Shown piece after piece: positions 37,839-47,580 of a DNA stretch of 64,000 nt. Position 1 is the first letter of the stretch. Each line of letters begins with the position of its first letter. The stretch covers positions 186,001-250,000 of the forward strand of contig NZ_JANKZL010000001.1 in assembly GCF_027568395.1 (NCBI RefSeq). Reading direction: 5' to 3'. A program made the translations under genes and the position numbers. The notes below the pieces were generated by a model. It did no database searches. It saw only the letters and a program-made list of their open reading frames with translations, and was not told the origin of the DNA. Origin of the DNA: Aminobacter sp. HY435 (GTDB taxonomy: Bacteria > Pseudomonadota > Alphaproteobacteria > Rhizobiales > Rhizobiaceae).

Positions 37839-39121
37839 GCACCACGGTTTTCCAGCGCGCCCGTATCGTCGACCCGTCGCGCGGCCTCGATGAAACCGGA
37901 ACCGTCATCGTCGAAGGCAAGAAGATCCTCGCAGCCGGTGCCGCCGCCCTCAACCAGGGCGCGCCCGAAGGCGCAGAGATCATCGATTGCGCCGGCAGGG
38001 CGATCATCCCCGGCCTGGTCGACGGCCGCGTCTTCGTCGGTGAACCAGGCGGCGAGCATCGTGAGACCATTGCATCGGCGAGCGTCGCGGCGGCCAGCGG
38101 CGGCGTGACCTCGATCGTCATGATGCCCGACACCGATCCTGTGATCGACAACGTCGCGCTCGTCGAATTCGTGCTGCGCACGGCCAAGGAAACCGCGTCG
38201 ATCAACGTCTTCCCGGCCGCGGCGATCACCAAGGGCCTCGACGGCCACGAGATGACCGAGTTCGGCCTGCTGCGCGAGGCCGGCGCGGTGGCCTTTACCG
38301 ACGGCCGCCACACCATCGCCAACTCGCTGATGATGCGCCGCGCCCTGACCTATGCGCGCGACTTCGGCGCGGTCATCGCTCACGAGACCCAGGATGCCGA
38401 CCTTGCCTCGTCCGGCGTCATGAATGAAGGACTCTACGCCAGCTGGCTCGGCCTCTCGGGCATCCCGCGCGAGGCTGAAACCATTCCGCTCGAGCGTGAC
38501 CTTGCCTTGGCACGGCTGACCCGCGGCAACTACCACGCCGCCAAGATTTCGACCGCAATGGCGGCAGGCGCCATCGCCCGCGCCAAGGCCGACGGCGCCA
38601 AGGTGACGTCCGGTGTGTCGATCCACAACTTGTCGCTGAACGAGAACGACGTAGGCGAGTACCGGACGTTCTTCCGCCTCGCCCCGCCGCTGCGCGCCGA
38701 GGACGACCGTCTTGCCATGATCGAGGCGCTGAAGGACGGCACCATCGACATCATCGTGTCGTCGCACGACCCGCAGGACGTCGACACCAAGCGCCTGCCC
38801 TTCGCCGACGCAGCTGTCGGCGCGATCGGGCTGGAGACGCTGCTTGCCGTCGCCTTGCGCCTGCATCACAACGACGACGTGCCGCTGCTGCGGCTGATCG
38901 AGGCGCTGTCGACCGCGCCGGCCAGGCTGTTCGGCCTTCCGGGCGGCACGCTCAAGCCGGGCGCCGCGGCCGACCTCGCGCTCGTCGACCTCGGCGAACC
39001 CTGGATCGTGCGCGAGGCGGACATCCGCTCGCGCTCCAAGAACACCTGCTTTGAGGGCGCGCGCCTGCAAGGCAAGGTCTTGAAAACAATGGTCGCTGGC
39101 CGCACAGTGTTCTCGGCCTGA
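37835..39121 (+). CDS. pyrC': Dihydroorotase-like protein lacking catalytic residues (PyrC')
   Basis: A 428-residue amidohydrolase-fold protein clearly homologous to class I dihydroorotase. At the position of the metal-binding D-x-H-x-H the sequence reads [14 protein letters not shown], so both histidines are gone. The usual TPHHL is SIHNL, and the catalytic aspartate motif TDHAPH is replaced by SSHDPQD. The protein is therefore predicted to be inactive. Such PyrC' proteins in Pseudomonas assemble with ATCase as structural partners. It overlaps pyrB by 4 bases. A functional pyrC should lie elsewhere in the genome. Confidence 0.92.
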   Translation: MSTTVFQRARIVDPSRGLDETGTVIVEGKKILAAGAAALNQGAPEGAEIIDCAGRAIIPGLVDGRVFVGEPGGEHRETIASASVAAASGGVTSIVMMPDTDPVIDNVALVEFVLRTAKETASINVFPAAAITKGLDGHEMTEFGLLREAGAVAFTDGRHTIANSLMMRRALTYARDFGAVIAHETQDADLASSGVMNEGLYASWLGLSGIPREAETIPLERDLALARLTRGNYHAAKISTAMAAGAIARAKADGAKVTSGVSIHNLSLNENDVGEYRTFFRLAPPLRAEDDRLAMIEALKDGTIDIIVSSHDPQDVDTKRLPFADAAVGAIGLETLLAVALRLHHNDDVPLLRLIEALSTAPARLFGLPGGTLKPGAAADLALVDLGEPWIVREADIRSRSKNTCFEGARLQGKVLKTMVAGRTVFSA

Positions 39122-39154
39122 CCTGTCGGGCCACGGGGGAGACAAAGTATCTTG

Positions 39155-39766
39155 ATGCCGGATGACATCTTTCCGACGGCGCTGCACGTCCTGATCGCTG
39201 CTGCCGTGTTCGGCTACCTGCTCGGCTCGATTCCGTTCGGCCTTCTATTGACGCGCGCCGCCGGCCTTGGCGATGTCCGCAAGATCGGCTCCGGCAATAT
39301 CGGCGCCACCAACGTGCTGCGCACCGGCAACAAGAAGCTCGCCGCCGCCACTCTGCTGCTCGATGCGCTCAAGGGCACCGTCGCTGTCATGGTCGCCGCG
39401 AATTGGAGCCATGATGCTGCGATCGCCGCCGGCTTCGGCGCCTTCATCGGCCATCTCTATCCCATTTGGCTCGGCTTCAAGGGCGGCAAGGGCGTCGCCA
39501 CCTATCTCGGCGTGCTGTTCGGCCTGTCGGGACTTGGCGCGCTGGTCTTCGCCGTGACCTGGCTGCTCGTCGCCTTTGTCAGCCGCTACTCGTCGCTTGC
39601 AGCGCTTGTCGCGGCGGTAGTGGTGCCGGTCGCCCTCTACATGACCGAGCAGCCGAAGGCTGCCGGATTGCTTGCCTTGATGAGCGCCATCGTCTTCATC
39701 AGGCACCGCGCCAACATCTCGCGGCTGCTCGACGGCACCGAATCGCGGATCGGATCCAAGGGATGA
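39155..39766 (+). CDS. plsY: Glycerol-3-phosphate acyltransferase PlsY
   Basis: Inner-membrane enzyme that transfers an acyl group from acyl phosphate to glycerol-3-phosphate, starting phospholipid synthesis. The product is about 203 residues and has the three PlsY loops: [34 protein letters not shown], and [19 protein letters not shown] use the ATG at 39155; a TTG at 39152 in the same frame would add one residue. Its stop overlaps the dprA start (ATGA). Confidence 0.95.
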   Translation: MPDDIFPTALHVLIAAAVFGYLLGSIPFGLLLTRAAGLGDVRKIGSGNIGATNVLRTGNKKLAAATLLLDALKGTVAVMVAANWSHDAAIAAGFGAFIGHLYPIWLGFKGGKGVATYLGVLFGLSGLGALVFAVTWLLVAFVSRYSSLAALVAAVVVPVALYMTEQPKAAGLLALMSAIVFIRHRANISRLLDGTESRIGSKG

Positions 39767-40896
39767 CCCTGCCCGCCGCCGGACCGCAACTCAGCGACCG
39801 GCAGCGGCTCCACTGGCTGCGCCTGATCCGCACGCCCAATGTCGGACCGGCCAGCTTTCGCGACCTGGTCAATCGCTTCGGCTCCGCCGAAACAGCCATC
39901 GCAATGCTGCCTGAAGTCATGCGTGCGGGTGGCGCAAGCAGGCAGGCGCATGTCCCCTCCCTTGCCGAGGCCGAAGCCGAGATGGCGGCGGCCCACAAGG
40001 TGGGTGCGCGTTTCGTCGCCATCGGCGAGCCGGACTACCCGGCCATCCTCAAGCGCATGGACCATCCCCCGCCCCTGCTGGCGATCAAAGGCACAGGCGC
40101 CGTGTTCCAGTTGCCACCGGTCGCCGTCGTCGGCGCTCGCAACGCTTCATTGGCGGGCATGAAGATGGCGCGATCCCTGGCATCGGAGCTGGGTCGCAGC
40201 GGCTTCGCCATCGTTTCCGGGCTGGCACGCGGGATCGACACCGCAGCGCATCGCGGCAGCCTCGATACAGGAACCGTCGGAGTCCTGGCCGGAGGACTGG
40301 ACCGTCCCTACCCTCCCGAGAACTCCGGGCTCTGCGACGAGATCGCCGAGCGCGGCGCAATCGTCTCGGAAATGCCGTTTGGCTGGGAGCCGCGCGCGCA
40401 GGATTTTCCACGCCGCAATCGCATCGTCGCCGGCATGGCGCTCGGCCTCGTCGTCGTCGAGGCGGCGCAACGCTCGGGCTCGCTCATCAGCGCCAGGCTC
40501 GCCGGAGAGATGGGCCGGCTGGTCTTCGCCGTGCCCGGCTCACCGCTTGATCCGCGCGCCGCCGGCGCCAACGGCCTGCTCAAGGAAGGCGCAACCCTGG
40601 TGACCGAGGCGAGCGACGTCGTCGAAGCCTTGTCGCCGCTGGCCGGGATCGCGATCCAGGCGCCGTCGAAGCTGGAAGAACCGCCGGATTTCAGCGCCAC
40701 GCCGCCGCCACAGGACGATGATCGCGCGCGGTTGGCTGAAGCGCTCGGCCCGACGCCCGTGGAGATCGACGAGCTCATCCGTCACACCGGGCTGCACCCG
40801 GCCCAGGTTTTCATGATCCTTCTGGAACTGGACCTCGCCGGCCGCCTCGAACGCCATTCAGGAGGACAGGTTTCGCTTCTTATGTCCGAGCGATGA
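39763..40896 (+). CDS. dprA: DNA-processing protein DprA
   Basis: Binds incoming single-stranded DNA and loads RecA during natural transformation; widespread also in bacteria not known to transform. The product is about 377 residues: an N-terminal SAM-like region, then the Rossmann domain with [39 protein letters not shown] and [22 protein letters not shown]-terminal winged helix follows ([20 protein letters not shown]). The start is the ATG overlapping the plsY stop; the frame is open further upstream but lies inside plsY. Confidence 0.94.
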   Translation: MTLPAAGPQLSDRQRLHWLRLIRTPNVGPASFRDLVNRFGSAETAIAMLPEVMRAGGASRQAHVPSLAEAEAEMAAAHKVGARFVAIGEPDYPAILKRMDHPPPLLAIKGTGAVFQLPPVAVVGARNASLAGMKMARSLASELGRSGFAIVSGLARGIDTAAHRGSLDTGTVGVLAGGLDRPYPPENSGLCDEIAERGAIVSEMPFGWEPRAQDFPRRNRIVAGMALGLVVVEAAQRSGSLISARLAGEMGRLVFAVPGSPLDPRAAGANGLLKEGATLVTEASDVVEALSPLAGIAIQAPSKLEEPPDFSATPPPQDDDRARLAEALGPTPVEIDELIRHTGLHPAQVFMILLELDLAGRLERHSGGQVSLLMSER

Positions 40897-41064
40897 AGGC
40901 AGGTCGCCGCCGATGATGTCGCTGGCTTCGATGCAGGCCATTTCGATCAGGTAGGCCAGCATGTAGCATTGCTCGGTCTCCGCCATCGCGCGCAGTTGTC
41001 CGAGCATGGACTGCATGTAGTCCAGCGTTTCGGTCCGCCTGCGCCGTGGCGCCGCTTGGTGCAT
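40858..41064 (-). CDS. Small conserved hypothetical protein (68 residues)
   Basis: A 68-residue, mostly helical protein containing LDYMQSMLGQLRAMAETEQC and YMLAYLIEMACIEASDIIGG. I recall a similar short protein next to dprA in other rhizobia, starting at the MQSMLG methionine, so residues 1-16 may not be translated. Its last 39 bases overlap the end of dprA on the opposite strand. No function is known. A promoter-like pair lies about 90 bases upstream. Confidence 0.6.
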   Translation of the reverse strand: MHQAAPRRRRTETLDYMQSMLGQLRAMAETEQCYMLAYLIEMACIEASDIIGGDLPSSLGHKKRNLSS

Positions 41065-41153
41065 AACAGTGACTTTCCTCGAATGGCCCTATGGAATCAG
41101 GCGGTCCGCCGCATGCTGACGCCGGCCAATTCTGCTCAACCTGCGCTGGCGAA

Positions 41154-41181
41154 AGCATATCAAAGCTACTTACGATTGCAA
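41154..41181 (-). promoter_or_regulatory. Candidate promoter for the 68-residue protein gene
   Basis: On the minus strand TTGCAA (41176-41181) and TATGCT (41154-41159) are separated by 16 bases in an AT-richer patch of the dprA-topA gap. The gap (41065-41348) holds no other gene I can support. Confidence 0.35.
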
Positions 41182-41348
41182 TACATTCAAATATACACGC
41201 CGACGTTGCATTCGGGCCAGGCAGGTCCGTTTTTGCCCCGCTCCCCTTGACCGAACCGAAAAGCGCGGCCATGTGACGAGCGAATTGATAAATCGTCGCC
41301 ACGCGCCTCAGCCGTTGTTTTGGCGCTTCACTGGAAAATCAGCCACAT

Positions 41349-44000
41349 ATGGACGTCGTTGTCGTCGAGTCACCGAACAAGGTGAAAAGCATCAACAAGT
41401 ACCTGGGCAAGAACTACAAGGTTCTGGCCTCGTTTGGCCACGTCCGCGACCTGCCGCCCAAGGACGGCTCGGTCAAGCCGGACGACGATTTTGCCATGTC
41501 CTGGGCAGTCGACACGGCCTCAGCCAAGCGGCTCAACGACATCGCCAAGGCGGTGAAGGACGCCGACGGCCTGATCCTCGCCACCGATCCGGATCGCGAA
41601 GGCGAAGCCATTGCCTGGCACGTGCTCGAGGTTCTCAAGCAGAAGCGCGTGCTCAAGGACAAGACGATCAAGCGCGTCGCCTTCAACTCGATCACCAAGC
41701 AGGCGGTTCTCGAAGCGATCGAAAACCCACGCGAGATCGACCCGCCGCTGGTCGACGCCTATCTGGCCCGCCGTGCGCTCGACTATCTCGTCGGCTTCAC
41801 GCTGTCGCCGGTGCTGTGGCGCAAGCTGCCGGGCGCTCGCTCGGCCGGCCGCGTCCAGTCGGTCGCCTTGCGCTTCGTTTGCGACCGCGAGGCAGAAATC
41901 GAGCGCTTCGTACGCGAGGAATATTGGCAGATTGCAGCCATCCTCGGCACCCCGCGTTCCGACACGTTCGAAGCCCGGCTCACCGTCTATGACGGCAAGA
42001 AGCTGCAAAAGCTCGACATCTCTTCCCAGGCGATGGCCGATGACATCAAGGCGATGCTCGACGGCGCGAGCTTCAAGACGCTGTCGGTCGAAGCCAAGCC
42101 GACGAGGCGCAATCCGGGCGCCCCGTTCACCACTTCGACGCTGCAGCAGGCGGCATCCTCGCGCCTGAGCTTTTCGGCGAGCCGCACCATGCAGGTGGCG
42201 CAGCGTCTGTATGAAGGCATGGAGATCGGCGGCGAAACGGCCGGCCTGATCACCTATATGCGTACCGATGGCGTGCAGATGGCGCCGGAGGCCATCGAGG
42301 CGGCGCGCGAGGCGATCGTCAAGGAGTTCGGTGCCAGGTATCTGCCCGAGAAGCCGCGCCAGTACACGACCAAGGCCAAGAACGCGCAGGAAGCGCACGA
42401 AGCCATCCGCCCGACCGATTTCAATCGCACGCCGGCCGAGATGCGCAAGTTCCTCGACCCCGACCAGGCGCGTCTTTACGAACTGATCTGGAAGCGCGCG
42501 ATCGCCTCCCAGATGCAGCCGGCCGAGATCGAGCGCACCACCGTCGAGATCGAGGCGCGCAACGGCGCCAGGACCGCGGGCCTGCGCGCCGTCGGCTCGG
42601 TCACCCGCTTTGACGGCTTCATCGCCGCCTACACCGAGCAGAAGGAAGAGGATGCCGACGACGAGGAAAACCGTCGCCTGCCGGAGATCCGCGCCGATGA
42701 GGTACTGAAGCGCGAACAGGTCACCGCCTCCCATCACACCACCGAGCCGCCTCCCCGCTATTCCGAAGCGAGCTTCATCAAGAAGATGGAAGAACTCGGC
42801 ATCGGCCGTCCGTCGACCTATGTGGCGACGCTGAAGACGCTCGAAGACCGCGAATATGTGAAGATCGACAACCGCAAGCTCGTCCCCGAACCCAAGGGCC
42901 GGCTCGTCACCGCCTTCATGGAGAGCTTCTTCGAACACTACGTCGAGTATGACTTCACGGCGTCGCTCGAAGAAAAGCTCGACGAGGTCTCCGACGGCAA
43001 GCTCGCCTGGCGCGACGTGCTGCGCGATTTCTGGAAGGATTTCTCCGGCGCAGTCGACGAAATCAAGGAACTGCGCGTCACCGACGTGCTCGATGCCTTG
43101 AACGAGGAACTGGCGCCGCTGGTCTTCCCCGAGCGCGAGGACGGCTCCAACCCGCGCATCTGCCCGAAATGCGGCACCGGCAACCTGTCGCTCAAGCTCG
43201 GCAAGTACGGCGCCTTCGTCGGCTGCTCGAACTATCCGGAGTGCGGCTTCACCCGCCAGCTCGACGGACCCGGCGGCAATGGCGAAAATGGCGGCCTCGA
43301 GGACGGCACCAAGGTGCTTGGCACCGACCCCTACACCAACGAGGAAATCACACTGCGCAGCGGCCGCTTCGGCCCCTACCTGCAGCGTGGCGACGGCAAG
43401 GAAGCCAAGCGCTCCAGCCTGCCCAAGGGCTGGACGCCGGCGTCGATCGATCACGAGAAGGCGCTTGCCCTGCTTGCGCTGCCACGCGACGTCGGCCAGC
43501 ACCCGGAATCGGGCAAGATGATTTCCGCCGGTCTCGGCCGCTACGGCCCGTTCATTCTGCATGACGGCACCTACGCCAATCTCGAAGGCATCGAGGACGT
43601 CTTCTCGATCGGCTTGAACCGTGCGGTCACCGTGCTTGCCGAAAAGCAGGCCAAGGGCAAGGGCGGACGCGGCGGCGCGGCCGCTGCAGCGCTCAAGGAA
43701 CTGGGCGAGCATCCGGGCGGCGGCGGGAACGTCACCGTGCGCGACGGCAAGTACGGCCCCTATGTCAATTTCGGCAAGGTCAATGCTACCCTGCCGAAGG
43801 GCAAGGATCCGGCGACCGTGACGATGGAAGACGCGCTTGCGCTGATTGCCGAGAAAGAGGCCAAGGGCGGCGGGGCGAAGAAGCCGGCGCGCGCTGCGGC
43901 GAAAAAGCCGGCTGCCGCCAAAAAACCGGCGGCGGCAAAGAAAACTGCCGGCGCTGCGGCGAAGAAGCCGGCCGCCAGCAAGGCCAAGAAGAAGGACTGA
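41349..44000 (+). CDS. topA: DNA topoisomerase I
   Basis: Type IA topoisomerase that relaxes negative supercoils. The 883-residue product starts MDVVVVESPNKVKSINKYLG (TOPRIM domain, acidic triad at ILATDPDREGEAIAW). The active-site tyrosine is Tyr303 in GLITYMRTDGVQ. A four-cysteine zinc finger (CPKCGTGNLSLKLGKYGAFV, then CSNYPEC) and additional C-terminal repeats lead to a tail of about 40 residues made almost only of Lys, Ala and Pro. That tail probably binds DNA or modulates processivity. It is followed by rnr. Confidence 0.97.
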   Translation: MDVVVVESPNKVKSINKYLGKNYKVLASFGHVRDLPPKDGSVKPDDDFAMSWAVDTASAKRLNDIAKAVKDADGLILATDPDREGEAIAWHVLEVLKQKRVLKDKTIKRVAFNSITKQAVLEAIENPREIDPPLVDAYLARRALDYLVGFTLSPVLWRKLPGARSAGRVQSVALRFVCDREAEIERFVREEYWQIAAILGTPRSDTFEARLTVYDGKKLQKLDISSQAMADDIKAMLDGASFKTLSVEAKPTRRNPGAPFTTSTLQQAASSRLSFSASRTMQVAQRLYEGMEIGGETAGLITYMRTDGVQMAPEAIEAAREAIVKEFGARYLPEKPRQYTTKAKNAQEAHEAIRPTDFNRTPAEMRKFLDPDQARLYELIWKRAIASQMQPAEIERTTVEIEARNGARTAGLRAVGSVTRFDGFIAAYTEQKEEDADDEENRRLPEIRADEVLKREQVTASHHTTEPPPRYSEASFIKKMEELGIGRPSTYVATLKTLEDREYVKIDNRKLVPEPKGRLVTAFMESFFEHYVEYDFTASLEEKLDEVSDGKLAWRDVLRDFWKDFSGAVDEIKELRVTDVLDALNEELAPLVFPEREDGSNPRICPKCGTGNLSLKLGKYGAFVGCSNYPECGFTRQLDGPGGNGENGGLEDGTKVLGTDPYTNEEITLRSGRFGPYLQRGDGKEAKRSSLPKGWTPASIDHEKALALLALPRDVGQHPESGKMISAGLGRYGPFILHDGTYANLEGIEDVFSIGLNRAVTVLAEKQAKGKGGRGGAAAAALKELGEHPGGGGNVTVRDGKYGPYVNFGKVNATLPKGKDPATVTMEDALALIAEKEAKGGGAKKPARAAAKKPAAAKKPAAAKKTAGAAAKKPAASKAKKKD

Positions 44001-44006
44001 CGCACC

Positions 44007-46322
44007 TTGGCGCGAAAGATTTCCGGACGGAACGCCGGCACCAGACGCGCCGCAAGCGACGAGATCCGTGGCAAGGACGTCTACAGGCCATCGCGCGACG
44101 AGATTCTCCGCTACATCGCGGAGAACCCGGATCGCAGCGGCAAGCGCGACATCGCCAAGGCCTTTGCGCTCAAGAACGAAGACCGCATCTGGCTCAAGGG
44201 CCTTTTGCGCGAGCTTCAGGATGAAGGCCTGCTGGAAAAGAGCCGCAAGCGCCTGAGCCGCGCTGGCGCTATCCCGCATGTCGCCGTGCTCGACATTTTC
44301 GGCCGCGATGCCGAAGGCACGCTTTTGGCGCGCGCGTCCGAGCAACCGGATGGGCCGATCATCGCCGTCAAGCTGTCGCGCGGCGCGAGCGGCCCGACGC
44401 CGGGCGTCGGCGACCGCGTCCTGGCCAAGACCTTCCCGATCGAGGATCACCTCGACGACAACGAGCCCGCCTACACGGCGCGCATCATGAAGGTGTTCGA
44501 AAAGCGCAGCGACACTGCGCTCGGCATCTTCCGCATCCTCAAGGACGGCACATTCCGCATCGAGCCGGTCGAGCGCCGCCAGCCTGAATTGGTCATCGAC
44601 AAGGACCAGCAGAACGGCGCCAAGGACGGCGACCTCGTCGAAGTGGTGCCCGAGCGGGCCAGCCGCTACGGCTTGCCGCGCGCCAAGGTGGTTTCGGTGC
44701 TCGGCTCGCTGACCAACGAGAAGGCGGTCTCGATGATCGCCATCCACGCGCACGACATCCCGCATATCTTCCCGACAGAGGTGATTGCCGAGGCCGATGC
44801 GGCCAAGCCGGCGACTCTCGACGGCAAGCGCGAAGACTGGCGTGAACTTCCGCTGGTCACCATCGACCCGGCCGACGCCAAGGACCATGACGACGCGGTC
44901 TACGCCGAGCCCGACACGGACGAGAAGAATCCTGGCGGCTTCGTCGCCACCGTCGCCATCGCCGACGTCGCGGCTTACGTGCGGCCAGGCACCGCGCTCG
45001 ACCGCGAAGCCCTGAAGCGCGGCAACTCGGTCTATTTCCCCGACCGCGTCGTGCCGATGCTGCCCGAGCGCATCTCAAACGACCTGTGCTCGTTGCGCGA
45101 AGGCGTCGACAGGCCGGCGCTCGCGGTGCGCATGACCTTTTCGGCCGAGGGCCGCAAGATAAGGCACAGCTTCCACCGCATCATGATGCGCTCTCACGCA
45201 CGCCTCGCCTATCCCCAGGCGCAGGCGGCGATCGACGGCGCGCCCGACGACAGGACCGGGCCGATCCTCGAGACGATTCTCAAGCCCCTGTGGGCCGCAT
45301 ACGAGGTCCTCAAGCGCGGCCGCGATGCGCGGCAGCCGCTCGAACTCGACCTGCCCGAGCGCAAGATCCTGCTCAAGCCCGACGGCACGGTCGACAGGGT
45401 CATCATTCCGGACCGCCTCGACGCGCACAAGCTGATCGAAGAGTTCATGATCCAGGCCAATGTCGCTGCGGCCGAAACGCTGGAGAACAAGAAGCAGAAG
45501 CTGGTCTACCGCATCCACGACGGCCCCTCGCTCGCCAAGCAGGAATCGCTGCGCGAGTTCCTCCAGACCATCGGCCTGTCGCTCGCCCGCGGCGCCGAGA
45601 TGCGCCCGAGCCAGTTCAACGGCATTCTCGCCAGGGTGCGCGGCAACGACAACGAACAGCTGGTCAACGAAGTGGTGCTGCGTTCTCAGAGCCAGGCCGA
45701 GTACAACCCTGACAACATTGGCCATTTCGGCCTGAACCTGCGCCGCTATGCGCATTTCACCTCACCGATCAGGCGCTATGCCGACCTGATCGTCCACCGG
45801 GCGCTGATCGGTTCGCTCGGGCTTGGCGCCGGCGGTCTGACGCCGTCGGAAGAAGCCCGCATGGAGGAGATCGCCGGTCTGATTTCGCAGACAGAACGCC
45901 GCGCCATGGCAGCCGAACGCGACACCGTCGACCGTCTGGTCGCGGGCTTCCTCGCCGAGCGCATCGACGAGACCTTCGAGGCGCGCATCTCCGGTGTGGT
46001 CAAGGCGGGACTATTTGTCCAATTGCCGCAATATGGCGCAGATGGTTTCATCCCCGTGTCATCGTTGGGTGACGACTACTACCACTTCGACGAAGCCGCA
46101 CGCTCCCTGTTTGGGGAACGCACCGGCAAGGGCTACCAGCTTGCCGACCGCGTCGAAGTGCGCCTCGTCGAGATTGCCCCCCTGGCCGGCGCCATGCGCT
46201 TCGAAATGCTGACCGAACCGAAGCCATTGCCCGGCTCCAAGCGGTCGTTCCACAAGGCGAAAGGGCAGCGATCGCGTGCCCGCGCTTCTCAGCCGAGACG
46301 TGGACCGCGCGACAGGAGATGA
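44007..46322 (+). CDS. rnr: Ribonuclease R
   Basis: Processive 3'-5' exoribonuclease able to degrade structured RNA. The 771-residue product has an N-terminal helix-turn-helix, cold-shock domains, and the RNB catalytic domain with its acidic cluster in TIDPADAKDHDDAVYAEPD. A C-terminal S1 domain (VVKAGLFVQLPQYGADGFIP) and a very basic tail (KGQRSRARASQPRRG) follow. The start is TTG at 44007, preceded by GAAGGA inside the topA end. The stop overlaps the DUF983 gene. Confidence 0.95.
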   Translation: MARKISGRNAGTRRAASDEIRGKDVYRPSRDEILRYIAENPDRSGKRDIAKAFALKNEDRIWLKGLLRELQDEGLLEKSRKRLSRAGAIPHVAVLDIFGRDAEGTLLARASEQPDGPIIAVKLSRGASGPTPGVGDRVLAKTFPIEDHLDDNEPAYTARIMKVFEKRSDTALGIFRILKDGTFRIEPVERRQPELVIDKDQQNGAKDGDLVEVVPERASRYGLPRAKVVSVLGSLTNEKAVSMIAIHAHDIPHIFPTEVIAEADAAKPATLDGKREDWRELPLVTIDPADAKDHDDAVYAEPDTDEKNPGGFVATVAIADVAAYVRPGTALDREALKRGNSVYFPDRVVPMLPERISNDLCSLREGVDRPALAVRMTFSAEGRKIRHSFHRIMMRSHARLAYPQAQAAIDGAPDDRTGPILETILKPLWAAYEVLKRGRDARQPLELDLPERKILLKPDGTVDRVIIPDRLDAHKLIEEFMIQANVAAAETLENKKQKLVYRIHDGPSLAKQESLREFLQTIGLSLARGAEMRPSQFNGILARVRGNDNEQLVNEVVLRSQSQAEYNPDNIGHFGLNLRRYAHFTSPIRRYADLIVHRALIGSLGLGAGGLTPSEEARMEEIAGLISQTERRAMAAERDTVDRLVAGFLAERIDETFEARISGVVKAGLFVQLPQYGADGFIPVSSLGDDYYHFDEAARSLFGERTGKGYQLADRVEVRLVEIAPLAGAMRFEMLTEPKPLPGSKRSFHKAKGQRSRARASQPRRGPRDRR

Positions 46323-46762
46323 CGATGGAAGAACAGGTTTTCGGCGGTGGTCAGCAAAAGGTCGCCCGACAGGCGCGCCCGCTTTGGCCGGCAATCAAGC
46401 GTAGCCTGTTCTGCAAATGCCCCAATTGTGGCCAGGGCAGGCTGTTTGCCTCGTTCATCAAGACGGTCGATCGCTGCGAAGTCTGCAATGAGGAGATATC
46501 CCACCATCGCGCCGACGACCTTCCGGCCTATCTGGTGGTGGTCATCGTCGGACACATCGTCGTTGGCGCCTTCATGGGCGTCGAAGCCACAAGCACGCTG
46601 TCGACCTGGCAGCATCTGGCCATCTGGGTGCCGCTGACCATCGTTTCGTCGCTCGCGCTATTGCGCCCGATCAAGGGGGCGGTCGTCGGCATGCAGTGGG
46701 CGCTGTACATGCACGGTTTCGGCGGCGAAGACGACGTGATCGAGACCCACCCCGAAGCCTGA
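46319..46762 (+). CDS. DUF983 family membrane protein
   Basis: A 147-residue protein with a zinc-ribbon-like N-terminal half (LFCKCPNCGQGRLF and DRCEVCNEEI) and two membrane helices (LPAYLVVVIVGHIVVGAFMG and LAIWVPLTIVSSLALL). This is the DUF983 layout. The function is unknown. The ATG at 46319 overlaps the rnr stop, with a second ATG two codons later, so translation is coupled to ribonuclease R. Confidence 0.88.
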   Translation: MTMEEQVFGGGQQKVARQARPLWPAIKRSLFCKCPNCGQGRLFASFIKTVDRCEVCNEEISHHRADDLPAYLVVVIVGHIVVGAFMGVEATSTLSTWQHLAIWVPLTIVSSLALLRPIKGAVVGMQWALYMHGFGGEDDVIETHPEA

Positions 46763-46835
46763 TCGGTGGCTGGCGCAATCGCAAGGCACAGCCAAGTGCT
46801 TCCTTCCGCTCCGACATTCCGTTAGGACAGCCGCG

Positions 46836-47573
46836 ATGGATGGCATAACCATGACCGAACTCGACAAGCTCGAACCAAGCGCATTGGCGCGCAACGGCCC
46901 CTTGAGGCCACGCGATGCCGCCACCCTCATTTTGCTCGACCGCAAGGACGGCGATGTCGTCGTCCTTATGGGACGCAGGCATATGAAGCATGCCTTCATG
47001 CCCGGGAAGTTCGTCTTCCCCGGCGGCCGCACCGACCCAGCCGACAGCCGCATCAAGGCGGCGGACGACCTCCATCCCGACGAAACGGCCAAGCTGCGTG
47101 CCGGCATCGGCCGAGTCAGCCTTGCACGCGCCAGGGCAATTGCCCTTTCGGCGATTCGCGAGACCTACGAGGAAGCAGGCCTGCTGATCGGCCGGCGCGG
47201 TGCGTTTTCGACCACCAAGGCCGACTGGCAGGGTTTCGCCGACCATGGCGTGGCGCCTGCTCTTGCTCCGCTGCGTTTCATTGCCCGCGCCGTGACGCCT
47301 CCCGGCCGCGTACGCCGTTTCGACACGCGCTTTCTCTCGGCGTGGCGCAGCGACGTGGCGGTGGAGTTGCCCGACGGCGGCCCGACCAATGAACTTGAGG
47401 AGCTGATGTGGCTGCCGCTCGACGAAGCGATGCGGTCCGACATCCCGGCCATCACGCAGTCGGTGCTCGGCGATCTCAAACAGCGGCTGGCCGTCGACCC
47501 AGGTCTCGAGCCGGGCGGCGACGTGCCGTTCTACCGCATGATCAACCAACGCTTCCGGCGCGACATCCTCTAG
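46836..47573 (+). CDS. NUDIX hydrolase
   Basis: A 245-residue hydrolase of nucleoside-diphosphate-linked substrates. The Nudix box is split: FVFPGGRTDPAD is followed by a roughly 35-residue insert before ALSAIRETYEEAGLLIG, which supplies the catalytic REXXEE glutamates. Such an insert is seen in CoA pyrophosphatase-like members, so the substrate may be CoA or a related compound. That is inference. It is followed after 7 bases by the MFS gene. Confidence 0.9.
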   Translation: MDGITMTELDKLEPSALARNGPLRPRDAATLILLDRKDGDVVVLMGRRHMKHAFMPGKFVFPGGRTDPADSRIKAADDLHPDETAKLRAGIGRVSLARARAIALSAIRETYEEAGLLIGRRGAFSTTKADWQGFADHGVAPALAPLRFIARAVTPPGRVRRFDTRFLSAWRSDVAVELPDGGPTNELEELMWLPLDEAMRSDIPAITQSVLGDLKQRLAVDPGLEPGGDVPFYRMINQRFRRDIL

Positions 47574-47580
47574 GCCCCAA

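Noticed and set aside
41091-41276. A 61-codon plus-strand frame before topA
   Set aside because: The product has no family resemblance or sensible composition, and the stretch looks like a promoter region.
41520-44888. A 1122-codon minus-strand open frame opposite topA and rnr
   Set aside because: It is antisense to two clearly conserved genes; the length is explained by high GC and codon bias.
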